Source of the DNA: Flavobacterium sp. SLB02
GTDB lineage: Bacteria; Bacteroidota; Bacteroidia; Flavobacteriales; Flavobacteriaceae
DNA length: 64,000 nucleotides
Direction of reading: 5' to 3'
NCBI RefSeq assembly: GCF_009664855.1
Contig: NZ_CP045928.1
Location: 1,573,049 to 1,637,048 of the forward strand
The notes beneath the pieces were generated by a model, which was given only the letters and a program-made list of their open reading frames with translations, was not told the DNA's origin and ran no database searches. Positions 19,051-28,384 of the stretch are shown piece by piece. The translations under genes and the position numbers were made by a program. Numbering within the stretch: position 1 is the first letter of the stretch; each line of letters begins with the position of its first letter.

Positions 19051-19475
19051 TAAAAAATTATTTAGAAAAGGAAATAAAGTTGATCGTTGCCACAAAATAA
19101 AACAGATTCGTTAAGAAAGCCTATTTCATTGGTTTATTTTAATAGCGTCAGGAAAGTACGGGATAGATTTGTAGAATTTAAGATTTATTTTATTTTTAAA
19201 TTTTTAGAGGCATAGTGGTAAATTTCGGCGAAAGCCAATTAAAAATATTTCACACCCATTTAATAGGGATTGAAGCTGAGAATGAAGATTGATTGAAAGG
19301 AAAGAATCTTAAATTTTAATCTGCCCAAATCAGTAAAATCTGCGTGAAACTTTTTTTTGTACCGCATAATTTCATCCTGATTACGTTTGTATTTTTTACT
19401 TAAATAAACCTATATTAGCGTAAATAAACCAATTGTATACGCCTGAATATTTAATCACAAATAGAAAATAACAGC
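19051..19475. other. intergenic region, degenerate repeat
   Basis: No gene is visible. It contains an AAATCTGCGTGAAAC segment (about 19337-19351) of a degenerate repeat also seen near 35210, 59474-59582 and 63227-63262. The last 80 bases should hold the promoter of the DUF4272 gene. Confidence 0.5.
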
Positions 19476-20699
19476 ATGATTTGTACCATTTACTCACACC
19501 AATCCGGGTTTGATGATATTAAAGAAATAATACTGTCTAATTTCCCAAAAGCAGACATCGCACTAAGTAAGGAAGAGGAGTCTGAGATCATCGACTTAGA
19601 AATTAAGGGAAGTAATTTAGATTTTTCACAAAAAATAAAAATTTTATACCGCGAAAGAGCCGAGCCTTCTTATCAAATTCCTGAAATCGATGATTCTGCG
19701 CTAACAGCGAATTTAAAAGGACTTTACGGTTTTGTATATGCATTGCCCACTGTAAATGAAAAAGTTAAGAATTTGTTTCTGCGAAAAATAGAAACTTTAA
19801 ATTCTGAATTTACGATTATTCAGCAAGTGGGAGAAGTAGCCGATTTGAAAACAATAATAGCAAATATCGCCAGCGCACTTGATGCAGTTTTGTTTGTTCA
19901 GCCTGATACTGTTATCAGTAAATCGGGCGGACAGCATTTTCTGGACAAAAATTTAGATTTGATTATTGATACTGAAGGAAATTGCGAAATCGACGAATTA
20001 GATGTTAGGATTAACTCGGTTTATTTTGATGGAGATCAGAATGAGTTGAAAGGAGATCAGTTGCAAAGAAAAGAGAATAACGAAAAAATTCTGGAAGAAA
20101 ATAATATCAAAATTAACAGCAACCTGCCTTGCATAGAATCTGAAGAGGAGACAACTTTAAGAACACCAAAAGAAATTGCCCAAAGGGTGAGTGCTCTGGC
20201 AGTGCTAAATTTAGTAGCGTTTAATAGTATTTCGCCTGAGGAAGCCACAGAATATTTGCAAAACTATAATCTTTGGGATTTTACGACCGGGAATGAGAAA
20301 GAATTTCTGGCCAACCCAACAGATGATAAAAAGGCAAATGAAAGCTGGAAATGCGAAGGAATCTGGGTTTTAATGTGGGCTTTGAATAAAATTGATACAC
20401 TGGATTTTCCGGATGAGTTTTGTGATCTGGAAAACATTGATCCTGATAATTATCCTGTTGGTCAGGACAAAGACCCCAATGTTTTTATTGATTCGATAGT
20501 TGCTATTCGATCTAAAAGTGAAATTTTAGACGCCAATGATTTGTATTACAGATTCAATTGGGCTTGTGTTGACGAAAGAATCAACGGCAGGGAAATTGAA
20601 GGGATTAATCCGGGTATTGTTTATGAAAGACAATATGCCTTAAACTGGCTGATTAATTATATGGAGCAGGATTGGGATTCTGTTACTTGTGATACTTAA
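19476..20699 (+). CDS. DUF4272 domain-containing protein
   Basis: A 407-residue soluble protein without signal peptide or membrane segment. The segment from about residue 227 (TPKEIAQRVSALAVLNLVAF) to the end, including ESWKCEGIWVLMWALN, fits the DUF4272 family, for which no biochemical function is known to me. The N-terminal 200 residues resemble the companion region often present in such proteins. It is a single-gene unit, with repeats on its right side. The start ATG at 19476 is the only reasonable one. Confidence 0.8.
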   Translation: MICTIYSHQSGFDDIKEIILSNFPKADIALSKEEESEIIDLEIKGSNLDFSQKIKILYRERAEPSYQIPEIDDSALTANLKGLYGFVYALPTVNEKVKNLFLRKIETLNSEFTIIQQVGEVADLKTIIANIASALDAVLFVQPDTVISKSGGQHFLDKNLDLIIDTEGNCEIDELDVRINSVYFDGDQNELKGDQLQRKENNEKILEENNIKINSNLPCIESEEETTLRTPKEIAQRVSALAVLNLVAFNSISPEEATEYLQNYNLWDFTTGNEKEFLANPTDDKKANESWKCEGIWVLMWALNKIDTLDFPDEFCDLENIDPDNYPVGQDKDPNVFIDSIVAIRSKSEILDANDLYYRFNWACVDERINGREIEGINPGIVYERQYALNWLINYMEQDWDSVTCDT

Positions 20700-20729
20700 G
20701 ATGTAAAGGTTGGTTTTCATTGAGCATAA

Positions 20730-20990
20730 TTTTACAGCAAAGAACGCAAAGTTTATAAATCTATTGTGGTTAATATTTTACCGCAAAGTGCGCAAGGTTT
20801 TTTTATTGGGCTGAAATAATCTCGCAAAGCGCAGAGTCGCAAAGTTTTTTAAGCCTTATGTTCTTATTTTGCAATTAATTTTGCTAAGATGCTGAAGTGT
20901 CATTAATGATAAAAACGTTGCGCCCTTGCGAGTTTGCGAGATTAAAATATTAAAACTTATAAATTAACTTTGCGCACTCTTTGCTGTTAA
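20730..20990. repeat. large inverted-repeat block of CGCAAAG units
   Basis: This gap between convergent genes consists of CGCAAAG/CTTTGCG units in nested inverted arrangement. The left end (TTTTACAGCAAAGAACGC, 20730-20747) is complementary to the right end near 20955-20985. An inner part at 20778-20847 (ACCGCAAAGTGCGCAAGG ... GGGCTGAAATAATCTCGC) is homologous, in inverse orientation, to 40579-40646. It is a dispersed intergenic repeat, possibly folding into a long RNA hairpin. Confidence 0.7.
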
Positions 20991-21020
20991 TTCCCAACCT
21001 AAGACTCAATATTAAACAAA

Positions 21021-21106
21021 CATTCCGCTCCAAAAATATGAAGCGGAATGTTCTAATTAAAAAAAAACTCAAGTAATAGCATTTTTGCAATTGCATTTCT
21101 GCTATT
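21021..21106 (-). terminator. terminator of the DUF4374 operon
   Basis: On the minus strand AATAGCA (21099-21105 region) pairs with TGCTATT (21074-21080 region), followed by ACTTGAG and eight T. Further on, a 9-bp stem CATTCCGCT (21021-21029)/AGCGGAATG (21042-21050) lies between the convergent genes. Together they end the leftward operon. Confidence 0.55.
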
Positions 21107-21113
21107 GTTATTT

Positions 21114-22454
21114 TTAGAATACACCAATGTAATGGTTTCCGGCTTTGTTAACCAATTTAGCACCTTTAGTTACAGCACCGGTTACAGCATCAATGATATA
21201 AATGTTTCCATCTTTACCAACCGGAGTAACTGCGATGTACAATTCATTTTTATCAACTACAAACCCTTGGTACTGGCCAAAGTCTAAATCAGCATCATAA
21301 GCAATTCCTTCTACTTTTTTAGCTGTTTTTGCATTAAGGTCGATTCTTGCTACAAATCCTTGATTGTTAGCATCGTCATGAGTATAAACGGCATAAGCAA
21401 TTCCGTTTCCTACATATCTCCAGGCATCAATGTACGATCCTTTTACTCCAAGAGCAGTATCTAAACTAAATAGATAAGAGTTGTCATATTCATTGCTTTG
21501 GTTGATTCTTAAGATGTATGAACCATTTTTCGTGTCCCTTTGTGTAGCCTGATAAATGTTACCATCGTTAGCCACAAAACTATTAAAACTACGGTATCCG
21601 CTTGTGTCTCCAAAACCTACTGAAGAAGTAATAATTTTCGGATTTAATAATGACGGATAATCAACCACAAGAGATTTAGAACCTAAACGCTCAAATGCAG
21701 TTTCATTTTCTGCGGTAAGAGGATTTGTTTTACGCATCCATGTTCCGATGATTAATTTATCTCCGGCTTTGTTTAATGTTGGAGCATCTAAACGAAAGAT
21801 ATGATGTCCTTGAGCTTCTTCTTCAGGAGTTAACGGAATTTCGTATTGTTTTGCAGCAGAAATTAATATTTTTTGTAAATCTAAGCTTAGTACAGTTGCA
21901 GAACCTCTGGTATGCTTGTACGTTTTATCTGGATTAGTTACAATTACCGGCGCAGTAACGTTTACCGCTACACCCGTTTTATCTCCGTCAAAAAGTTTAG
22001 TCCATCTTGGTGACGTTCCGGCATATTGCGAGATGTTTACTGTAGCTCCTGATTGTGCAAAATTATTACCGCCATTTACTTTGTAGGTCATAAACTCACC
22101 ACCGTTTGCACCTGTGTAAGTAATATTAAAAAGAGTGCTTCCGTCTACAGATGATTGTAAACGAGCTGTTCTGGTCGATTGTACAGGAGTTCCGTTGTCG
22201 TAAACGTTGATCGAAATATTAGGGTTTTTAGCATCTTCTTTACTAACAGAAAAAACTTTAGTACCGCCATTCCCGTCTCCGGGAGCAGTTTGCATTAAGG
22301 CTCCTGCAACGGTTATCCAGCGGCTTTCCGTTTCAGGTAATGTAGGGGTTATCGGGTCTTCATTATCATTACTGCTGCAGCTTGTCGTTAAGGCAAATGT
22401 GGTAAAAACCAAAACCAATGCCATTAATTTAAATGTACTTTTTTTCATATTCAT
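21114..22454 (-). CDS. DUF4374 surface lipoprotein, XusB-like
   Basis: A 446-residue lipoprotein: signal peptide with TTSC lipobox (Cys26), then an acidic stretch SSNDNEDP of the kind that marks surface lipoproteins in Bacteroidota. An alternative start two codons later changes nothing. The remainder is rich in beta-strands and fits a beta-propeller of the DUF4374 family. In Bacteroides thetaiotaomicron XusB, which from memory belongs to this family, binds siderophores at the cell surface. The gene lies 28 bases after a TonB-dependent receptor gene, matching the XusA/XusB pair. Ligand here is inferred, not shown. Confidence 0.85.
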   Translation of the reverse strand: MNMKKSTFKLMALVLVFTTFALTTSCSSNDNEDPITPTLPETESRWITVAGALMQTAPGDGNGGTKVFSVSKEDAKNPNISINVYDNGTPVQSTRTARLQSSVDGSTLFNITYTGANGGEFMTYKVNGGNNFAQSGATVNISQYAGTSPRWTKLFDGDKTGVAVNVTAPVIVTNPDKTYKHTRGSATVLSLDLQKILISAAKQYEIPLTPEEEAQGHHIFRLDAPTLNKAGDKLIIGTWMRKTNPLTAENETAFERLGSKSLVVDYPSLLNPKIITSSVGFGDTSGYRSFNSFVANDGNIYQATQRDTKNGSYILRINQSNEYDNSYLFSLDTALGVKGSYIDAWRYVGNGIAYAVYTHDDANNQGFVARIDLNAKTAKKVEGIAYDADLDFGQYQGFVVDKNELYIAVTPVGKDGNIYIIDAVTGAVTKGAKLVNKAGNHYIGVF

Positions 22455-22482
22455 GGTATTTAAAAAAATTAATTATATAGAT

Positions 22483-24885
22483 TTAAAACTTATTCAGTAT
22501 GTAATTGAATTTCAGATAAAATGCTACGCCCGGTTTTTGAACTCCAAAGTTGTCGTAAACCTGTTCGTTGGTGATGTTCTTGGCATCAAAGCTCACAATG
22601 TATTTTTTGTTTGGGAAAGTATAACTCAAACCTAAGTCATGGGGAAACTGAGAAGGTACTTTGTCGATTTGAGTTTCTTGCCAAGTGGTAAAAAAATCGC
22701 CCACATAAGTAAAATTGTAATATAAATTCAGCTCAGAATTGGACTGCAAAACATTTTTAAAATTATACTGAGCATTTCCGTTAATAATAAAATAAGGCTC
22801 ATTAGGATATTGCTTGTTATAGTAATCGAGTATTTTCCCGTTTTTATCGTATTTATCTTTAAAGAGTGAATTGAATTTAGACATATTCATTCCGATAAAT
22901 AATCGTTTGTTATATGAATATTCTAATGAAGCTTCATATCCTAAAGATTGGGCTGTTCCTAAGTTTACAGAAGGTGTAGTTTGTAAAGCTTCATTAAGAC
23001 GATTACTAAACTCACGAATGATTTTATCTTTGGAATTTCTCCAAAATCCGGAACCTCCAAAACTAAATTTATGCTGATTAATGATGTAAGGGCCAAAACG
23101 TAATCCTACATTGAGATTATCACTTTCTTCAGGTTTTAATGCGCTGTTGCTGGTTTGATTTTCGCCCGGATTACCAAAAATTTCATTTTCTGAAGGAAGC
23201 CGTATCGCTTTTTCTGCAGATAAAGAGAACATCAATTTGGGTAAAACAAAATAAGATCCTGCAAAACCGTAACCGTAAAAAGTAGTATTATTATTCTCTA
23301 ATTTTTCAACTATTGCTGACTGTCCGCCTGTAGTAATGATCTGCGGGGTTCTTTGTTCTGTTTTCTGGTTATAGCGCTTACCAAATAAATTGGTTCTTAA
23401 GCGCGAATCAAAGGCCTGAAGTTCGTAAGCAAAGGATAGAACACTTTTTTGAAGATCCCGTTTTTGCTGAAAATTTCTTTCCATTTCAGACTTCATTTCA
23501 TCATAATCATCCCTGTCGAACGAATAAAGCATACTGCTGAATACAAATTTGTGATTATCGTTTAAGGTATAATTTAATCCGCCTCGTGTACTGAATATTT
23601 TGTTGTTGATGTGCAAAATTGTAGCTGCACCTTGTTGCGCTCCGGTTGGTGATAAAAAATGCTGACCATCAATACCAATTGCTTTTTCGTTAAACCAATT
23701 GTAATTCCATTTTACCGTATCGTTTAAAACTTCTGCTCGTTGGCTAAAAACAGAATTTACGGTGAATTCAAGCCCTTTTACAATAAAATCTTTTTTAGCA
23801 TAATTGATACTTATAACCTGCGCATCAGCTTCCGTAAACCGGCCTTTGTAGGGCTTTGACATCGCCTGTCCGTGCTGAATTTCGTTGTAATCATCAGAAG
23901 CATTAAAACCAATTAAGAAAGTATCGGCCCATTTTACATCTGTAAAACCAGCTTCAACACGGCCTCCGTAAGAACGATAAGCATCATTAAAACGTTTGGC
24001 TTTAATTTGTGTCATAACTCCGTTAGGTGCAATATTATAGGCGAATTTTCCCCAAATTTCATAATCGTTATCAGAGTAATTATAGAACCCTGAACCTTTT
24101 AAGGTAAAACCTGATTTATCGCGGTAAGTTGTATTAAAGTTGGATTGAGTGGTATTAAACGAACCGTAAGATATCGAGGCATTCAGAGTATTTTTAGCAC
24201 CTTTTTTCAAAATTACATTTATGGCTCCTCCTAAAGCATCATCTGCCAAATGTGCCGGAATTACTCCTTTGTACACTTCGATTCGTTCGATTAATGCAGG
24301 CGGAATACTATTTAAATTGAATGAAGAACCATAAGTAGAAATAGGAATTCCGTCTATAAATATTCGAATGGCGTTGCCCGACATTCCGTTCAAATTATAA
24401 TTAATGCTCGATCCCAAACCTCCGTTTTGTCTGATACGAACTCCAGCCGATTGCCCTAAAAGATCATTGGTCTGAATATTACGTTTGGCCGCTTCCTGAG
24501 TTTCTATGACATTTACAGAGAAACCTTTCTCCATAATTTCTTTCTTTACAGTCGTTTTCTGAATCACAACTTCTTTCAAAGCTTTAGGATCATTTTTTTC
24601 TAAAGCAATGCTAATATGATGAGAAGGCTGGTGTACGTGAATGGTGTGGGTTTTAGTTTTGCCCTCAGTCGAGGAAATTTCTAAAGTATAATTTCCGTAA
24701 GCTACTGCTTTGATTTCGAAGTTTCCGTTATGATCTGCAACAGCAAAATTCTGTGTTCCTAATACCAGTACTGTAGCACCCAAAGCGGGTTCATTATGAG
24801 AAAAGGTAACTTTTCCTGAAATGTTTCCCTTTTGAGACCAAACTGAAACATGAACAAACAAAAACAAAACGACTAAAAATCTCAT
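22483..24885 (-). CDS. TonB-dependent receptor, siderophore/metal type (XusA-like)
   Basis: An 800-residue outer-membrane receptor: signal peptide (about 1-17), carboxypeptidase-regulatory-like domain (about 20-95, GNISGKVTFSHNEPALGA), plug (about 115-230, with VNVIETQEAAKRNI, QSAGVRIRQNGGLGS, IEVYKGVIPAHLADDALGGAINV) and a beta-barrel ending in FYLKFNYILNKF. It lacks SusC signatures and the size of a SusC, fitting receptors for iron-siderophores, haem or other metals. It is first in an operon with the DUF4374 lipoprotein. A -7 promoter element and a palindrome lie directly upstream. Confidence 0.93.
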   Translation of the reverse strand: MRFLVVLFLFVHVSVWSQKGNISGKVTFSHNEPALGATVLVLGTQNFAVADHNGNFEIKAVAYGNYTLEISSTEGKTKTHTIHVHQPSHHISIALEKNDPKALKEVVIQKTTVKKEIMEKGFSVNVIETQEAAKRNIQTNDLLGQSAGVRIRQNGGLGSSINYNLNGMSGNAIRIFIDGIPISTYGSSFNLNSIPPALIERIEVYKGVIPAHLADDALGGAINVILKKGAKNTLNASISYGSFNTTQSNFNTTYRDKSGFTLKGSGFYNYSDNDYEIWGKFAYNIAPNGVMTQIKAKRFNDAYRSYGGRVEAGFTDVKWADTFLIGFNASDDYNEIQHGQAMSKPYKGRFTEADAQVISINYAKKDFIVKGLEFTVNSVFSQRAEVLNDTVKWNYNWFNEKAIGIDGQHFLSPTGAQQGAATILHINNKIFSTRGGLNYTLNDNHKFVFSSMLYSFDRDDYDEMKSEMERNFQQKRDLQKSVLSFAYELQAFDSRLRTNLFGKRYNQKTEQRTPQIITTGGQSAIVEKLENNNTTFYGYGFAGSYFVLPKLMFSLSAEKAIRLPSENEIFGNPGENQTSNSALKPEESDNLNVGLRFGPYIINQHKFSFGGSGFWRNSKDKIIREFSNRLNEALQTTPSVNLGTAQSLGYEASLEYSYNKRLFIGMNMSKFNSLFKDKYDKNGKILDYYNKQYPNEPYFIINGNAQYNFKNVLQSNSELNLYYNFTYVGDFFTTWQETQIDKVPSQFPHDLGLSYTFPNKKYIVSFDAKNITNEQVYDNFGVQKPGVAFYLKFNYILNKF

Positions 24886-24910
24886 ATTTTTTTACTTACC
24901 AATAGGAGCG

Positions 24911-24918
24911 CAAACTTA
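24911..24918 (-). promoter_or_regulatory. -7 promoter element of the TonB receptor operon
   Basis: On the minus strand the octamer reads TAAGTTTG, matching TANNTTTG. It lies 26 bases upstream of the receptor start codon, giving a very short leader. No good -33 TTTG is present, which suits a promoter that needs an activator. Confidence 0.5.
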
Positions 24919-24960
24919 TGTTATTGTTTATATTTAATCTAAATAAACGAATTAGAAGAT

Positions 24961-24988
24961 CATTAGAATTGCATTAGAAATTCTAATG
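24961..24988. promoter_or_regulatory. regulatory site: CATTAGAA direct and inverted repeats
   Basis: CATTAGAA occurs at 24961 and again 11 bases later at 24972. The second copy forms a perfect 17-bp palindrome CATTAGAAATTCTAATG with the inverted copy at 24981-24988. The spacing equals one helical turn. The same half-site is present upstream of the second iron operon (32928-32935), which suggests a shared regulator acting about 45-75 bases upstream of the -7 element. Confidence 0.55.
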
Positions 24989-25017
24989 TTGAATTATTCG
25001 CAATCAGATTCCGTAAT

Positions 25018-25121
25018 CTTGTGATCTCGAAAAAGGAGAGATCACACTCGTATTTGCGTTCAGATATTCGCCCATCTTTGTCGAGTTTCTAGTGTGATCT
25101 CTCCTTCGTCGAGATGACAAA
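25018..25121. repeat. GTCATCTCGA...TCGAGATGAC dispersed inverted repeat, copy 1
   Basis: A roughly 100-base element whose arms (GATCTCGAAAAAGGAGAGATC on the left, with GATCTCTCCTTCGTCGAGATGAC on the right in shorter blocks) are inverted copies, with CATCTTTGTCGAGTTTCTAG in the middle. Relatives are at 43028-43129, 50786-50894 and 62995-63093. It lies between the receptor and AraC genes. No transposase is nearby. Confidence 0.65.
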
Positions 25122-25209
25122 CTTTCTAGTTCGCTTAATAATCAAACTATAATGTGGTCGGGTTTTTTCATATATTCTTCTTTATCTTTGTCTGCATTAA
25201 ACTTGTTAT

Positions 25210-26040
25210 ATGCTTAATTACAAACTGCACCATCTCGAATTCGAACCTCGTGAAGAGTTGCAGGATAGCATTAAGTGTTTTTGGTACGACAGAAGAGACT
25301 CCGCTGAAGAGCCATCTAATTTTGAGGTTATGCCTGATGGTTACGCCGAAATTATTTTTTATTTTGGAAGTACCTGCAGCGTTTCCTACAATGGTGTTTT
25401 ACAGCCGTTACCATCACCTTTTATAATGGGGTTGCTTAATCAGCCTGTTATTTTAAACTCCAATAATCGTTTAGAGATTATTGCCATTCGATGTTTTCCC
25501 TGGACCGTTTTTGATTTACTCGGATTGCCATCAGGAAAGGGTAAAGGCGGAGTACATATTTTCGAACATCCTATTGCTCAGCTTCAATCGCGTTTGAATG
25601 ATCTAATTGAAGCCAATAAAATAGAAGAGGCGATTGCACAAGTTCAGCAGTTTTTCTTGAATGCGCACTCACAAATTCCTCCTGACAGTTTGTTGTTTAA
25701 AGCAGGATTGGCCATGCGAAATGCCAAAGGAATTATTCCGGTAAGCGAAGTAGCGTCGGCGGCTCATGCAACAGTTCGTACATTAGAAAGAAACTTCAAG
25801 CAATCATCCGGTCATAGCGTAAAAGATGTATCTGGTTTGATGCGTTTTGAACAGGTACGCAATCATTTATGGCATTTTCCTGATACTAACATTGCCGGTT
25901 TGGCCCAGGAATTAGGTTACACAGATCAATCCCATCTCAGTAGGGAATTTAAACGTTACAGCGGTACCACACCGGGCGCATTTGCGCGAAAAGCAAAACA
26001 GACCATCAGCAACGATTTTGTCGCGTTTGTACAATCCTAA
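25210..26040 (+). CDS. AraC-family transcriptional regulator
   Basis: A 276-residue regulator. The N-terminal part (about 1-110, with CFWYDRR, GYAEIIFYFG and AIRCFPWTVFDLLGLP) fits the DUF6597-type sensor domain of AraC proteins. The C-terminal domain (about 160-262) has two helix-turn-helix units, including VSEVASAAHATVRTLERNFKQ and IAGLAQELGYTDQSHLSREFKRYSG. The next gene, an MFS transporter, starts 41 bases downstream and is its likely target or operon partner. It could also act on the iron operons on either side, but nothing in the sequence proves this. Confidence 0.92.
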   Translation: MLNYKLHHLEFEPREELQDSIKCFWYDRRDSAEEPSNFEVMPDGYAEIIFYFGSTCSVSYNGVLQPLPSPFIMGLLNQPVILNSNNRLEIIAIRCFPWTVFDLLGLPSGKGKGGVHIFEHPIAQLQSRLNDLIEANKIEEAIAQVQQFFLNAHSQIPPDSLLFKAGLAMRNAKGIIPVSEVASAAHATVRTLERNFKQSSGHSVKDVSGLMRFEQVRNHLWHFPDTNIAGLAQELGYTDQSHLSREFKRYSGTTPGAFARKAKQTISNDFVAFVQS

Positions 26041-26080
26041 AGAACATGCTTTTTAGAATTTTGTCTTTCAATTATTATAT

Positions 26081-27298
26081 ATGAAAACAAAATCAAAAAA
26101 ACACATATTTTGGATTATCATCGGGATTGTACTCCTGAATTCTATAGGCATGTCGGTTGTATTACCGCTGCTGCCGTTTATTGTAGGCAAATATCTTCCT
26201 TCGGAACATATCGTTGTAGGTATGAGCGCACTCATGTCGGTATTTGCAGCCTGTACATTTTTTGCAGCACCCATTTTTGGATCATTAAGCGATCGATACG
26301 GACGAAAAAATATTTTGATATTAAGTTTACTCGGCTCAGTGATTGGCTATGTATTATTCGGAATAGGAGGAGCATTGTGGATTCTTTTCCTCGGTCGTAT
26401 TATCGACGGACTTACGGCAGGAAATATCAGTATTTTATTTGCTTATATATCTGATACTACAGAACCAAAAGAAAGAGCCAAATGGTTTGGTTATATTGGT
26501 TCTGCCATGGGAATTGGCAAATTAGGAGGTCCCGCATTGGGCGGATTGTTAGGCGGTATTTCCCTTTCGTTGCCGTTTTTTGTTACTGGCGCACTGATAT
26601 TTCTCTCTGGTTTGGCGACGTACTTTTTGTTGCCGGAATCTTTGGCTCGGGAGAAAAGAATCCAACATTTATCTCTTAATAGTTTTAATGTCTTTTCTCA
26701 TTTTAAAGATATTTTTAGTCTCAAACAAATTAAGTTACTGCTAGTACTGGGCATTCTTTTCTATGCCGGATTAGGAGTTTTCCAGTTTAATTTTACCATT
26801 TTTCTAAAAGATATTTACAAATGGGGACCTGTCTTTATCGGCACAATGCTAACGCTTGTTGGGATTTGCGAAATTTTTTCACGCGCCGTATTACTACCCT
26901 GGTTATTGAAACGCTGTAACGAAAAAAGTATCGGAATCACAGGTTTAATTGGTTTTGGAATTGGTTTAGCATTAATCTTGTTGAGTATATTTATTCCGTC
27001 AGTATTCATTATTGCACTTGGTGTAATCTTTATAATTTCCGGAGAAGGTTTATTCGATCCAACATACAACGCCAAATTATCACAATCTGTAGACGAAAGC
27101 CAACAGGGAAAATTACAAGGGGTGAATCAAAGCTTGCAGGCGGCCAATAATATGTTGATTCCTCTGGGCGCTGCGGCTATTTATTTTTACAGCCCGGCTA
27201 TTTTGTATGCAACAGCAACATTTATCGTTTTGGTGGCCGTTTTTATATATGCGAAATACATTCCTAAAACAAAGCACAATCAAAATTCCAATGAATAA
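26081..27298 (+). CDS. MFS transporter, TetA-like drug exporter family
   Basis: A 405-residue inner-membrane protein with about 12 hydrophobic segments. The loop 2-3 signature GSLSDRYGRKNILILSLLG (about 66-84) and GRIIDGLTAGNISILFAYISD identify the DHA1/TetA-like group of proton-driven exporters. It is paired with the AraC gene upstream, a common arrangement for inducible efflux. The exported compound cannot be told. The gene faces the leftward ApbE gene and ends 17 bases before it. Confidence 0.9.
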   Translation: MKTKSKKHIFWIIIGIVLLNSIGMSVVLPLLPFIVGKYLPSEHIVVGMSALMSVFAACTFFAAPIFGSLSDRYGRKNILILSLLGSVIGYVLFGIGGALWILFLGRIIDGLTAGNISILFAYISDTTEPKERAKWFGYIGSAMGIGKLGGPALGGLLGGISLSLPFFVTGALIFLSGLATYFLLPESLAREKRIQHLSLNSFNVFSHFKDIFSLKQIKLLLVLGILFYAGLGVFQFNFTIFLKDIYKWGPVFIGTMLTLVGICEIFSRAVLLPWLLKRCNEKSIGITGLIGFGIGLALILLSIFIPSVFIIALGVIFIISGEGLFDPTYNAKLSQSVDESQQGKLQGVNQSLQAANNMLIPLGAAAIYFYSPAILYATATFIVLVAVFIYAKYIPKTKHNQNSNE

Positions 27299-27314
27299 TC
27301 TAAGATTGAAAAGA

Positions 27315-28331
27315 CTAAAGCTTAGCTTTGAATTTTTTGATTTTGAAGTTCTTCGATTTTACTAATTTCCCGTTATCGGTAATCATGACACAACTGTAAT
27401 GGGGATATTTTTTAAGTAAAAGCAAGCCTTCCTTTTGTCCTAAAACCATTAGAGAAGTGCTTAGTCCATTAGCAGTTTCAGCGTTTGGACCAAAAACCGA
27501 TACGCTGCACAATCCGGTTGCTGGATAACCTGTTGCCGGATTTATAATGTGTGAGTAGCGTTTTCCCTTAAAAACAACAAACTTTTCATAGCTTCCGGAA
27601 GTAGTTACAGCGCCATTGTTTAAAGGAACTACAGCAAATAACTCATCAGGATGAAACGGATTGGTCATACCAATATTCCAGTCTTTACCGTTGGGCTGTC
27701 TTCCCCAGGCAGTCATATCTCCGGATCCGTTTACGATTCCGGCTTTTATACCTTTTGCCAGCATCATATTTCGGCATCTATCGGTTGCGTATCCTTCGCC
27801 TAGAGCACCAAAACCAATTTTCATTCCTTTCAATTTTAGAAAAATGGTCGATTGAACCGAATCCAGAATGATATTTTTATATCCCACTTTTTCAACTGAT
27901 TTTTTTATGGCTTCCGCCGAAGGCATTCCAGTCATCGATCCGTCAAATTTCCAGATTCTGTCCATGGCGGCAAAACTCACATCAAAACCGCCTTTTGTAG
28001 CTTCAGAAAATTGTATGGCTCTTTGGGTCAGTTCAAATACCTCACGATCGACTTTGATAGGTTTAATTCCCGCATTCTGATTGACTTGCGAAACTTGCGA
28101 ATCCGGTTTCCAATCAGATATTAAATTTTCGATTCTGGTAATTTCCGCAATAACTTCGTCAATATTTTGTTCTGCCGAAAGAGAGTCTTTTGCCACGATC
28201 GTAATATCAAAACGTCCTCCCATAAGTAAAGTCGTTCGCTTTCGTAAAACTTGCGCATTAACAGATAAACCGCAAATTATGACAGCGAAAAACAGGAGTT
28301 TATATAGGATTGATTTGTGCATGAAAATCAT
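27315..28331 (-). CDS. apbE: FAD:protein FMN transferase (ApbE)
   Basis: About 338 residues. The frame could begin at 28394, but the start at 28331 (AAATG, or 28322) puts a proper signal peptide at the N-terminus (KSILYKLLFFAVIICGLSVNAQ), so I chose it. Family motifs are MGGRFDITIVA, GFGALGEGYATDRC, VNGSGDMTAWG and the metal-binding HIINPATGYPATG. ApbE transfers FMN from FAD onto Thr/Ser of exported proteins. It is the last gene of the operon with the PepSY-reductase fusion and the DUF2271 protein, 53 bases after the fusion. The DUF2271 protein is the obvious candidate substrate. Confidence 0.93.
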   Translation of the reverse strand: MIFMHKSILYKLLFFAVIICGLSVNAQVLRKRTTLLMGGRFDITIVAKDSLSAEQNIDEVIAEITRIENLISDWKPDSQVSQVNQNAGIKPIKVDREVFELTQRAIQFSEATKGGFDVSFAAMDRIWKFDGSMTGMPSAEAIKKSVEKVGYKNIILDSVQSTIFLKLKGMKIGFGALGEGYATDRCRNMMLAKGIKAGIVNGSGDMTAWGRQPNGKDWNIGMTNPFHPDELFAVVPLNNGAVTTSGSYEKFVVFKGKRYSHIINPATGYPATGLCSVSVFGPNAETANGLSTSLMVLGQKEGLLLLKKYPHYSCVMITDNGKLVKSKNFKIKKFKAKL

Positions 28332-28384
28332 TTTAGTTATTCGTTTTATTAAGATTTGAAATGTACCTAACGGTACGATTTTAC

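Noticed and set aside
20730..20990. CRISPR-like array because of repeated CGCAAAG units
   Set aside because: Units are inverted and irregularly spaced, there are no constant-length spacers, and no cas genes are near.
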